From an uncultured Bacteroidota bacterium (lineage in GTDB: Bacteria; Bacteroidota; Bacteroidia; Chitinophagales; Chitinophagaceae), in contig CAILMA010000012.1 in NCBI GenBank assembly GCA_903835145.1, positions 1 through 6,882 of the forward strand: a DNA stretch of 6,882 bases, written 5' to 3'. Positions 1 to 6,351 of the stretch are shown piece after piece (positions within the stretch are counted from its first letter, which is position 1; each line of letters begins with the position of its first letter). The position numbers and the translations under genes are program-made. The notes below the pieces were generated by a model. That model was not told the origin of the DNA. It saw nothing but the letters and a program-made list of their open reading frames with translations, and did not search any database.

Positions 1-114
1 ACGATATAGCCAGTAACGGCAATTATGGGATAACTGCAACATCGTATTGCTGATTTTTTACCAGCAATATTATCTATACTAAGGGCTGTTTGCAAGACGT
101 GGTTGCCCGGAGGC
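1..114. other. Flanking DNA beyond the truncated kinase; no assignable gene
   Basis: This stretch lies downstream of the histidine kinase stop codon. On the minus strand none of the three frames encodes the expected remainder of an HATPase_c domain. One minus-strand frame stays open to the window edge but resembles nothing I know. On the plus strand a short frame is open from base 3 to a TGA at 51-53, encoding DIASNGNYGITATSYC. This could be the tail of a convergent gene, but 16 codons are too few to decide. Two short inverted repeats lie in or across this segment (45-69 and 83-123). No tRNA, kdpE start or transposase end can be recognised. Confidence 0.5.
45..69. repeat. 8-bp perfect inverted repeat, possible weak terminator
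   Basis: TATTGCTG at 45-52 is matched by its exact reverse complement CAGCAATA at 62-69, around a 9-base loop containing T6 (plus strand). The stem is AT-rich and no T-tract follows on either strand, so it is a poor intrinsic terminator by the usual criteria. It sits where convergent transcripts could end: about 45 bases past the kinase stop on the minus strand, and overlapping the TGA (51-53) of the short plus-strand frame. A chance repeat is not excluded. Confidence 0.35.
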
Positions 115-123
115 TTACAGCCC
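83..123. repeat. 7-bp inverted repeat bracketing the kinase stop codon
   Basis: GGGCTGT at 83-89 and its exact complement ACAGCCC at 117-123 enclose 27 bases. The right arm forms the last codons of the histidine kinase, and the TAA stop (115-117) starts inside it. The arms therefore mark the exact zone where the kinase reading frame departs from its family. This could be a rearrangement junction, a structured 3' end or coincidence. No T-tract follows, and I recognise no integrase core site. Confidence 0.35.
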
Positions 124-1707
124 AAGACCTGTTCCTTTCTCTTTTGAGCCGGGTACCTGAAAGTAGCGTTCGAAAAGGCGCGGTACATATTCAGGAGCAA
201 TACCCGGGCCATTGTCGGCAACGGAAAACACAATTTGCCCGTTTTCCTGTTTCACGGTTAGTTCAATCTTACCACCGTCAGTAGAATATTTGATGGCATT
301 AGTAAAGAAGTTATTCAGTACCCAGGTGCTTTTTTCTGCATCTGCATTTATGGCAGGCAGCTGCTCATCTATTTTATTTACTATTTCTATGTTCTTTTCA
401 CGGGCACTTGCGGCAACTGTTTCGAGAGCATTAAAAATAATCACCATCGGGTTTATTTGCTGCACATCAAGTTGTATCCTTCCGGCTTCCACCTGCGACA
501 TATTGAGCAGCTCACTGAGTATTTTGAGTATTCGCCGGTTGTCTTGTTTCAGGTTTTGAATCAGTTCTTTTTGTTCGTCTGAAAGTTTACCGATGCGCTC
601 ATCTTCCAGCAACTTAAGCCCGAGGTCAGAGGCTGCAAGCGGCGTTTTAAGCTCATGCGATATTGTGGCAATAAAATTTGTCTTGGCAACATCCAGTTCT
701 TTAAACGAGGTAATATTACGGAGCACAATCACCTTACTATTGCCCTCTCCCTGTGCTACTTCCACTACTTCCCGCACAAAATAGTTTTCCCTGTTGTCGA
801 CAACTATTTTAAAGGGTGCTGTGTTTTCATTCTTGGCCAGAAAATTGAACAGGTCATTATTAGCACAGACTTCATCCACAGTTTTGCCAACAATCTCACC
901 CGGCTTCAAACCCAGCAATTGCAAAGCCTGAAAGTTGGAAAACAGGATGATATTATTCTTGTCAATCCCTATGCTTGCGTCCTTGAGGCTATTGATAACG
1001 GCCTCGGCTCTTGCTTTTTCAAACATCAGTTTATTGAGGTTGCTGCTTTCAAAGTACTCCAGCCGGCCGGCCATGGTATTGAAAGCTGCTGCCAGACTGC
1101 CAAATTCATCCTTGTTATCAATGTAAATCCGATGGCTGTAGTTTTTATTGCTGATTTCCTTAATTGCATCTGAGAGCTGAAGTATAGGCCCGGTAACTAT
1201 AGACGGGAAATTGACAGAAAATGTGAAGGCGATTAAAAACACAATGGCAACCAGTGCAATTATAATGGTCAATGCGTTTTCAGCAGTTGCCTCGGCACGC
1301 GCATTTTTATCATGTATGGCATTCATATTCAGGAACAAAACCCGCTGGATTTCACCCTGTATTGGTTTGAGGTTTTGGTGGGCGCTATCGCTTTGTTTTA
1401 GTTCGTTAAATAATGTTCTTAATTGTCCGGTAGCTGCATCTTCTCCGTGCTCTGTAATATTATGTTCCTGTCGCATTAGCGCCTGCTCAAAATGTTGAAG
1501 AGAACGGCCCCGGTTTATTGTCATGCTATCAAGCTGTTGCTGCATTTCATGGCAATAGAGCAGCGACTCGTAATTGTCTTTAAGCACGGCTTTCGCTTCT
1601 GCCTTCAATATGGCAGTGTAATAAATACCGGCGCCTCCGGTAAGGAGGAGGAGTAGGAACAGAAAAATGGTTCCAAACCATATCTTATTGCGAACGGAGA
1701 CAGCCAT
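115..1707 (-). CDS. Sensor histidine kinase paired with split KdpD; C-terminally truncated
   Basis: Membrane histidine kinase of 530 residues, inferred to be the kinase half of a split KdpD system that autophosphorylates and passes phosphate to a KdpE-like regulator. Visible in order: TM1 about 8-32; a mostly helical periplasmic domain about 33-144; TM2 about 145-168; HAMP about 168-220; a PAS-like region about 228-335; an H-box with FIATISHELKTPL and phosphoacceptor H351; the N-box around NNFFTNAIKYS (N470); G1 DNGPGI (498-503); F-box LFERYFQV (511-518); and G2 GTGLGL (525-530). The protein ends right at G2. Family members normally continue about 35 residues with an AISKEFIE-like helix and two strands, so the ATP-binding fold is incomplete. 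Start ATG at 1707 overlaps the kdpD stop (TAATG), implying translational coupling. The periplasmic domain and PAS differ from E. coli KdpD, which has four TM segments and a GAF-like domain. It may be an inactive or impaired remnant. Confidence 0.88.
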   Translation of the reverse strand: MAVSVRNKIWFGTIFLFLLLLLTGGAGIYYTAILKAEAKAVLKDNYESLLYCHEMQQQLDSMTINRGRSLQHFEQALMRQEHNITEHGEDAATGQLRTLFNELKQSDSAHQNLKPIQGEIQRVLFLNMNAIHDKNARAEATAENALTIIIALVAIVFLIAFTFSVNFPSIVTGPILQLSDAIKEISNKNYSHRIYIDNKDEFGSLAAAFNTMAGRLEYFESSNLNKLMFEKARAEAVINSLKDASIGIDKNNIILFSNFQALQLLGLKPGEIVGKTVDEVCANNDLFNFLAKNENTAPFKIVVDNRENYFVREVVEVAQGEGNSKVIVLRNITSFKELDVAKTNFIATISHELKTPLAASDLGLKLLEDERIGKLSDEQKELIQNLKQDNRRILKILSELLNMSQVEAGRIQLDVQQINPMVIIFNALETVAASAREKNIEIVNKIDEQLPAINADAEKSTWVLNNFFTNAIKYSTDGGKIELTVKQENGQIVFSVADNGPGIAPEYVPRLFERYFQVPGSKEKGTGLGL

Positions 1708-2843
1708 TATGATAAAATTACGATATCAGTATTGTTTTTGGATAATGTTTTGAGCAACTGATTAAAGACACCAGTCCTGAGCATGATCTGGAACAAGTTC
1801 AGGTGAGGCTTACCGATGCATATAGTGGTAATGTTTTTTTCCTGGGTCGTCTCAATAATGGCCTGGGCCACGTTGTCGCATTTTTTCCTTATCAATTCCG
1901 CTCCAAGTTCAGTTGCATTCTTAAAGTTATTAATCAGGTGTCTTTGGGCTGCGAGGGGTATCTTGTCGTCAGCCTCTTTTTCGGTTTGTACATAAAGCAC
2001 GTACCACTGGCTGTTATAGTAAGATGCAAGCCGTGCCGTCTTCCTTATTATGCGCTGAGCTATCTCGTGGTTCGATGAGATACAGGCAAGTAGTCTTTCG
2101 TGTCTGAAGGGGGTCTGCCGCGAAGTGATTTGGTAGTCAACTTTCCGTTCTACCTGCCCGGCAACTTCTTTAAGGGCCAGCTCCCTGAGCTGCAATATTT
2201 TATCGGCCTGAAAGAAATTCTGAAGGGCCTGCTGCACCTTCGAGTGGTCATATATTTTGCCTTCCTTTAGGCGGGTTATCAATTCATCGGCAGTAAGGTC
2301 AATATTCACGACCTCATCGGCCAACTGCAATATTTTGTCGGGCACACGCACTTGCACTTCTACGCCCGTTATTTGTTTTACGTCTTCGTTTATACTCTCA
2401 ATGTGCTGTATGTTCACAGCCGTTATTACGTCTATCCCTGCATCCAGTATATCAATTACATCCTGCCAGCGTTTTTCATTCTTGCTTCCCGGGATGTTGG
2501 TATGGGCAAGCTCATCTACTATTACCACGCCCGGGTGCAAAAGCAATATAGCCTGTACGTCCAGCTCATCGAGTTTCTTACCCTTGTAAAACACCTCCCT
2601 CCGGGGTATTATCGGCAATCCATCTATGAGGGCTTGGGTTTCGACGCGGCCGTGTGTTTCTACATAGCCAATCTTAATGTTTATATCATTTCGCAGCAGG
2701 CTGTGCGCTTCCTGCAGCATCCGGTAGGTTTTTCCTACGCCGGCACTCATGCCTATGTAAATCTTTAACCGTCCCCGGGTGATGGTGTCATTGAGGTCAA
2801 GATATTGCTGTACGCGTTTCTCTTTGTCGTCTTCCATTGCCAT
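1707..2843 (-). CDS. kdpD: Stand-alone KdpD sensory protein (KdpD domain + USP), no kinase
   Basis: This 378-residue soluble protein corresponds to the N-terminal cytoplasmic part of KdpD, the K+-limitation and turgor sensor. The KdpD domain carries a Walker-A-type loop GMSAGVGKTY (31-40), the family signature YVETHGR (60-66) and VVIVDELAHTN (106-116). A universal-stress-protein-like domain fills about 248-378, starting RLLACISSNHE. No membrane segment, GAF domain or transmitter follows, whereas E. coli KdpD continues through four TM helices and a kinase to about 890 residues. The kinase is supplied by the next gene, which overlaps by one base. The start is one base after the kup stop (TAA-A-ATG). 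A second ATG two codons downstream is an alternative. There is no Shine-Dalgarno sequence, as usual in Bacteroidota. Split KdpD proteins are known in several phyla, so this looks like a normal architecture rather than a frameshift. I infer that it binds and modulates the adjacent kinase. Confidence 0.93.
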   Translation of the reverse strand: MAMEDDKEKRVQQYLDLNDTITRGRLKIYIGMSAGVGKTYRMLQEAHSLLRNDINIKIGYVETHGRVETQALIDGLPIIPRREVFYKGKKLDELDVQAILLLHPGVVIVDELAHTNIPGSKNEKRWQDVIDILDAGIDVITAVNIQHIESINEDVKQITGVEVQVRVPDKILQLADEVVNIDLTADELITRLKEGKIYDHSKVQQALQNFFQADKILQLRELALKEVAGQVERKVDYQITSRQTPFRHERLLACISSNHEIAQRIIRKTARLASYYNSQWYVLYVQTEKEADDKIPLAAQRHLINNFKNATELGAELIRKKCDNVAQAIIETTQEKNITTICIGKPHLNLFQIMLRTGVFNQLLKTLSKNNTDIVILS

Positions 2844-2844
2844 T

Positions 2845-4776
2845 TTATTCTCGTTTCAGGGGTATGTCTCCCGCCTGTTGCATCAGTAGCGGGACTTTCT
2901 CTTCTATTACATTGTTGTAATCAAGACCAAAAGCTCCTGCATCAGGCAGGCTAATGAGGTCCAGTAAAAAGTATATTCGCATCACCCAGTTCGTCCAGAA
3001 AGGCAATTGGTTTTCAAAAGAGAGAAAGCTCTTCATAACCACAAATTTAAAATCGCCGCAGGCTATGTTGTGGTCAATATTGCAATAGCTGCGTTTGAAC
3101 TCAAGTTCATGGTTGGCCACCATATCCGTAACTACTTTTTTAAAGAATAGATTTATTCTGGGCACTACCCTGAAACCAAGCTTGAATTTCACATAGATAA
3201 GGTCGTTCGGTGCCAATATCTCCGTAGAGTAGCTCATGGTATATGGAGAATCATCGACATCAATATGTAAAAGCCAGTAGATTTCAGCGCGCTTAGGTCG
3301 ATGGTAAAATATTGACTCAATTATTTTTTGTTCAATCGTTCCGGGTTTCTCAGCGAGCGTCAGGTATACAAGATGGGTGGCAAACTCCGGTACCGTTTCA
3401 TCATTGCTCAGATTCTTTATGGCTGGTATGTAATTATCAACCTGCACATATTTTTTGAATTGTGTCTTTATCTTCCGCCCCATTTGCCATACATACATGA
3501 TAGTAATGAGTACCAGGCCTATAAGCATCGTCAGCCATCCGCCGTGTTCAAATTTCTTCATGTTGGCCACCAAAAAGGTGATTTCCATCCACAAATACAC
3601 ACCAAGAATTATGTACCTGAAAACGGCATCCACACGCTTGGTATACAAGTAGTAACTGAGCAATACGGTGGTCATAAGCATGGTAAGCGTTACCGAAAGG
3701 CCGAACGCAGCCTCCATGTTGGTCGACTCCCGGAAATACAACACCATACCAATACATCCAGCCATCATAAGGTAGTTAATAGAGGGTATATACACTTGCC
3801 CGCGGGTATCCGAAGGAAAGGCAAGCCTCAGTTTCGGCCAAATATTCAAACGTATTGCTTCATTAAACAGTGTAAACGTGCCGCTAATGAGTGCCTGACT
3901 GGCTATAATGGTCGCCGCCGTTGCTATGGCTACACTTGGCAGCAGAAACCATGGCGGTACCATACTATAAAATGGATCCACATCTTTCAGTGTCTGCCCA
4001 ATGTGGGTTTTTAACAATGATGCTTCACCAAAGTAACACAGCAAAAGCGCCACCTTTATCATTATCCACGCTGCCTGTATGTTTTTCTTGCCTACATGGC
4101 CCATATCCGCATAAAGGGCCTCAGCTCCTGTTGTACAAAGGAATACTCCGCCCAGCACCCAAAAACCTCCCGGGTAGTGAAGCACAAGGTTAAATGCATA
4201 CATAGGATTTATCGCCTTCAACACACTTGGATCTTTAACCAGGTACGAAAGGCCCAGTATTGAAATCATGCCAAACCAAATAACCATTGCCGGCCCAAAG
4301 AACTTACCAATAATACCTGTGCCCGAGCGTTGTGCAAGAAACAACACAATAAGTATGGTTATGGTTATGGGTATGATAGGTATTGTAGGGTAAACAGATT
4401 TTAATCCTTCGATAGCCGATGTTACCGAGATAGGAGGTGTTATCAATGTGTCTGCAATCATGAAGCTGCCACCAATAATGGCCGGCCATATAAGCCAGGT
4501 CGCATGGCGCCTTATGAGTGCAAACAACGAAAAAATGCCTCCTTCACCATGGTTATCGGCCCGCATGGTTAAGAACACATATTTGAACGTTGTCTGAAAA
4601 GTCAGTGTCCAGAAAATAGCTGAGACGCTGCCGAGTATAAGTACCTCGGTTATTCGTCCGTCGCCAATAATCGCTTTGTAGGTATATAGCGGTGACGTCC
4701 CGAGGTCGCCAAATACTATCCCAAATGCAATAAGCATCCCTGCAAGCGTTACTTTCTTTATGTCTAAACCCTTCAT
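2845..4776 (-). CDS. kup: Potassium symporter of the KUP/HAK/KT family
   Basis: This 643-residue inner-membrane K+ uptake protein probably uses proton symport, as known for the family. Family motifs: FGDLGTSPLYTYKA (22-35), GEGGIFSLFAL (77-87), ADTLITPPISVTSAIEGL (108-125) and GAEALYADMGHVG (217-229). D24, E123 and E219 sit where acidic residues important for transport are known in E. coli Kup. About twelve hydrophobic segments fill roughly 10-433. A soluble C-terminal domain of about 205 residues follows, as in Kup. I chose the ATG at 4776 because the protein then opens MKGLDIKKVTLAGML, like family members. A GTG at 4857 would extend the frame by 27 residues, but it lies inside the GC-rich hairpin and encodes no family-like sequence. 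The gene follows the porin after 122 bases and abuts kdpD, suggesting co-expression with the K+ sensor. No frameshift or missing motif is seen. Confidence 0.96.
   Translation of the reverse strand: MKGLDIKKVTLAGMLIAFGIVFGDLGTSPLYTYKAIIGDGRITEVLILGSVSAIFWTLTFQTTFKYVFLTMRADNHGEGGIFSLFALIRRHATWLIWPAIIGGSFMIADTLITPPISVTSAIEGLKSVYPTIPIIPITITILIVLFLAQRSGTGIIGKFFGPAMVIWFGMISILGLSYLVKDPSVLKAINPMYAFNLVLHYPGGFWVLGGVFLCTTGAEALYADMGHVGKKNIQAAWIMIKVALLLCYFGEASLLKTHIGQTLKDVDPFYSMVPPWFLLPSVAIATAATIIASQALISGTFTLFNEAIRLNIWPKLRLAFPSDTRGQVYIPSINYLMMAGCIGMVLYFRESTNMEAAFGLSVTLTMLMTTVLLSYYLYTKRVDAVFRYIILGVYLWMEITFLVANMKKFEHGGWLTMLIGLVLITIMYVWQMGRKIKTQFKKYVQVDNYIPAIKNLSNDETVPEFATHLVYLTLAEKPGTIEQKIIESIFYHRPKRAEIYWLLHIDVDDSPYTMSYSTEILAPNDLIYVKFKLGFRVVPRINLFFKKVVTDMVANHELEFKRSYCNIDHNIACGDFKFVVMKSFLSFENQLPFWTNWVMRIYFLLDLISLPDAGAFGLDYNNVIEEKVPLLMQQAGDIPLKRE
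4354..4377 (+). repeat. Four imperfect hexamer repeats inside kup
   Basis: The plus strand reads TATGGT, TATGGT, TATGGG, TATGAT in tandem. On the coding strand this encodes an alternating I-T/I-P stretch (residues 134-141, IIPITITI) in a hydrophobic helix. A change of one unit would add or remove two residues without shifting frame. It most likely reflects the codon pattern of a membrane helix rather than a functional repeat. Confidence 0.6.
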
Positions 4777-4785
4777 CTGATTCAA

Positions 4786-4797
4786 TTTGAGCTCAAA
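4786..4797. promoter_or_regulatory. 12-bp perfect palindrome upstream of kup, candidate operator
   Basis: TTTGAGCTCAAA is a perfect palindrome whose near edge is 9 bases before the kup ATG (4776). On the minus strand its first half is part of TTGCTTTG (4801-4794), which matches the Bacteroidota -7 consensus TAnnTTTG at all but one fixed position. No good -33 TTG element lies at the expected distance; the nearest, CTTG at 4816-4813, is too close. The site could be a promoter-proximal operator for a dimeric regulator, a small mRNA hairpin near the start codon, or chance. Confidence 0.3.
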
Positions 4798-4825
4798 GCA
4801 ACAAAAAACTTTCAAGATTGATGGT

Positions 4826-4860
4826 AAAAGGCGGCGGGCCAATAGGAGGGCCCGCACGCC
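4826..4860 (-). terminator. GC-rich hairpin with T4 tail between the porin gene and kup
   Basis: On the minus strand GGCG-A... pairing is seen as follows: plus-strand 4834-4840 (GCGGGCC) pairs with 4849-4855 (GGCCCGC) around an 8-base loop. The stem is extended by GGCG (4830-4833) pairing with CGCC (4857-4860), past a single bulged base at 4856. Eleven almost entirely G:C pairs are followed on the minus strand by TTTT (4829-4826), the layout of a rho-independent terminator. It lies 38 bases after the porin stop and 49 bases before the kup start. It could end the kdp-porin transcript, or act as a partial terminator that lowers kup-kdpD-kinase expression relative to the pump genes. The T-tract is short, so read-through is likely. 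Confidence 0.65.
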
Positions 4861-4898
4861 GAACTACAACACACATTCTTTATTTTGTTTTTAAAGGC

Positions 4899-6320
4899 TT
4901 AGAGCCTGAATAACGCTGCTATGATTACTCGGTTTTCAGAAGTAACCAGGTCCGGCACCCAGTTGTTTGCTGTTACTGGAGTGGTTGTATAACCTGTCGA
5001 TGAGGTTACACCGCCGGGACCGGCAAAGTAGGGTACATTGCTTTGTCTGTGCACATACTCAGTTTTAAACTCTACGCTTTGGTTTGGCGTCCAGCTGAAT
5101 CCGATTGAACAATCCCACCCTTCAAACTGGTCACCCGGATTTTCAGTAAACGGATGGGTTCCTGCAGTTTGCGTTGGGTTAAGCGGATTAGGTAATGGGC
5201 TGGCATCTCCGGTAGGCGCCAATACAAGGTAACGTCCCGGGTTCTTCACCCAGCCACCACCAAAATATAAGCCCAGTTTGTTCTTTGCAAACCATATTTT
5301 ATTGTACACCATCCAGCTTACGAAGTACTGCGCAGGGTTGGTGGTGGGGTTGCTGTTGTTGAAACCATTTACACCGTCACCCTGCTCAAAACCAATGTCA
5401 GCCGTTGCTGTGAACGCCATGCGCGATACTCCTTTAGATTTTGGTCTGTTGAAATACCTCAGGAAAAAGCTGTTATCAGAGTGAAAACGATGCCTTCCCA
5501 GCAAGCCTGCCGCATCAGTACCATAGTAGTCATTGGTCAGCATTTTAATGTTCTCCCTTGGTATGTAGGTGATATTGGCACCCAGACCAGGTAAAGCATT
5601 AAACGAGCCATAACTCTGCCAGCCATTGATGATCCATGGTTCTATTTTCAGGTACTTTGTTGGCCATATCTGAATCCTGATTCCATTAAAAAACCATGGG
5701 GTGTTGTCAGATGTATAAGAAGCCTGGTATTCCCAGTTTTCTTCCTGGTAGTAAGAGTTAAGACCTATGTAGGACATAAACAGTCCGGCATCAACATTTA
5801 TACCGTACCATTTATCGAAGTGATAACCTACGTATGCCTCATCGAGGTAACGATAGGCATCTGCAAGGTCATACTGGCCACGGTAGGGGCTCAGGTCATT
5901 GCGGGGTACCACCTGCGAGCGGGTCCCGAATTGTGTCATAATTCGGCCTCTTGCATTGCCATAACTGAAGTCACCACCTATGTTAACTGCAGAAACCACC
6001 ATTTCATCGTTGCGCGACAACGCTGTGGAGCCTACTACCGTATGGTCGTTAGGACTGTTAAACGAGTGCGTTGCATTACAATCAATCAAAATACTCGGCG
6101 AAAAAAAAGGGTTGTGGAATACCGATGAGTCACGACGGTCGTTACCATTCACCCAGGTCTGGTCGAAGCCTTCCCATGGAATTTTTGCTGCGGGAGGTGC
6201 CACCTCTGTTGCCGGTGTCCCCGCCGGTGTGCCGTCGCCACCATTTGTCGTTTGTGCCTTTGCAGCTCCTGCTAATAGCAATGCTGAGAGTGCTGCTGCC
6301 GTAAGTAATGGTTTGTTCAT
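4899..6320 (-). CDS. Outer-membrane beta-barrel porin (OmpL-like, Bbp2 type) of the kdp cluster
   Basis: This 473-residue exported protein has a clear signal peptide: MNKPLLTAAALSALLLAGAAKA, with probable cleavage after A22. A flexible linker rich in G, T, P and A follows (about 24-46), and then alternating aromatic and polar strands typical of an outer-membrane barrel. Examples are FSYGNARGRIMTQFG (118-132), AYVGYHFDKWYGINVDAGLFM (162-182, strand-turn-strand) and LGLYFGGGWV (349-358). It ends VIIAALFRL, a short amphipathic last strand. The sequence type fits the putative beta-barrel porin-2 (OmpL-like) family that often follows kdpC in Bacteroidota. The likely role is diffusion of K+ or small solutes across the outer membrane. 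This is inferred from fold and neighbours; no selectivity residue can be named. It starts 31 bases after the kdpC stop without a Shine-Dalgarno sequence, so it probably shares the kdp transcript. A terminator-like hairpin follows its stop. Confidence 0.85.
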   Translation of the reverse strand: MNKPLLTAAALSALLLAGAAKAQTTNGGDGTPAGTPATEVAPPAAKIPWEGFDQTWVNGNDRRDSSVFHNPFFSPSILIDCNATHSFNSPNDHTVVGSTALSRNDEMVVSAVNIGGDFSYGNARGRIMTQFGTRSQVVPRNDLSPYRGQYDLADAYRYLDEAYVGYHFDKWYGINVDAGLFMSYIGLNSYYQEENWEYQASYTSDNTPWFFNGIRIQIWPTKYLKIEPWIINGWQSYGSFNALPGLGANITYIPRENIKMLTNDYYGTDAAGLLGRHRFHSDNSFFLRYFNRPKSKGVSRMAFTATADIGFEQGDGVNGFNNSNPTTNPAQYFVSWMVYNKIWFAKNKLGLYFGGGWVKNPGRYLVLAPTGDASPLPNPLNPTQTAGTHPFTENPGDQFEGWDCSIGFSWTPNQSVEFKTEYVHRQSNVPYFAGPGGVTSSTGYTTTPVTANNWVPDLVTSENRVIIAALFRL

Positions 6321-6351
6321 GTTCTATATTTGATTTAAGATGGATTTTTTG

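Noticed and set aside
79..114. Integrative-element attachment site (TTTGC core) near the kinase end
   Set aside because: Only TTTGC of the CTnDOT-type GTAnnTTTGC core is present, and no second copy or integrase is visible.
655..1173. Plus-strand open frame of 172 codons opposite the histidine kinase
   Set aside because: It is antisense to the PAS, HAMP and H-box coding region, with no recognisable protein features.
1705..2847. kdpD as a frameshifted fragment of a full-length KdpD
   Set aside because: The downstream kinase has its own start, TM segments and HAMP-PAS layout rather than the missing half of E. coli-type KdpD, so a natural split is the better explanation.
3328..4014. Long plus-strand open frame of 228 codons opposite kup
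   Set aside because: It lies wholly antisense to a convincingly conserved Kup coding region, and its translation shows no domain pattern; it is a frame shadow.
4777..4857. Upstream GTG start adding 27 residues to Kup
   Set aside because: The extension runs through the terminator-like hairpin and is not family-like, while MKGLDIKK at 4776 is a typical Kup opening.
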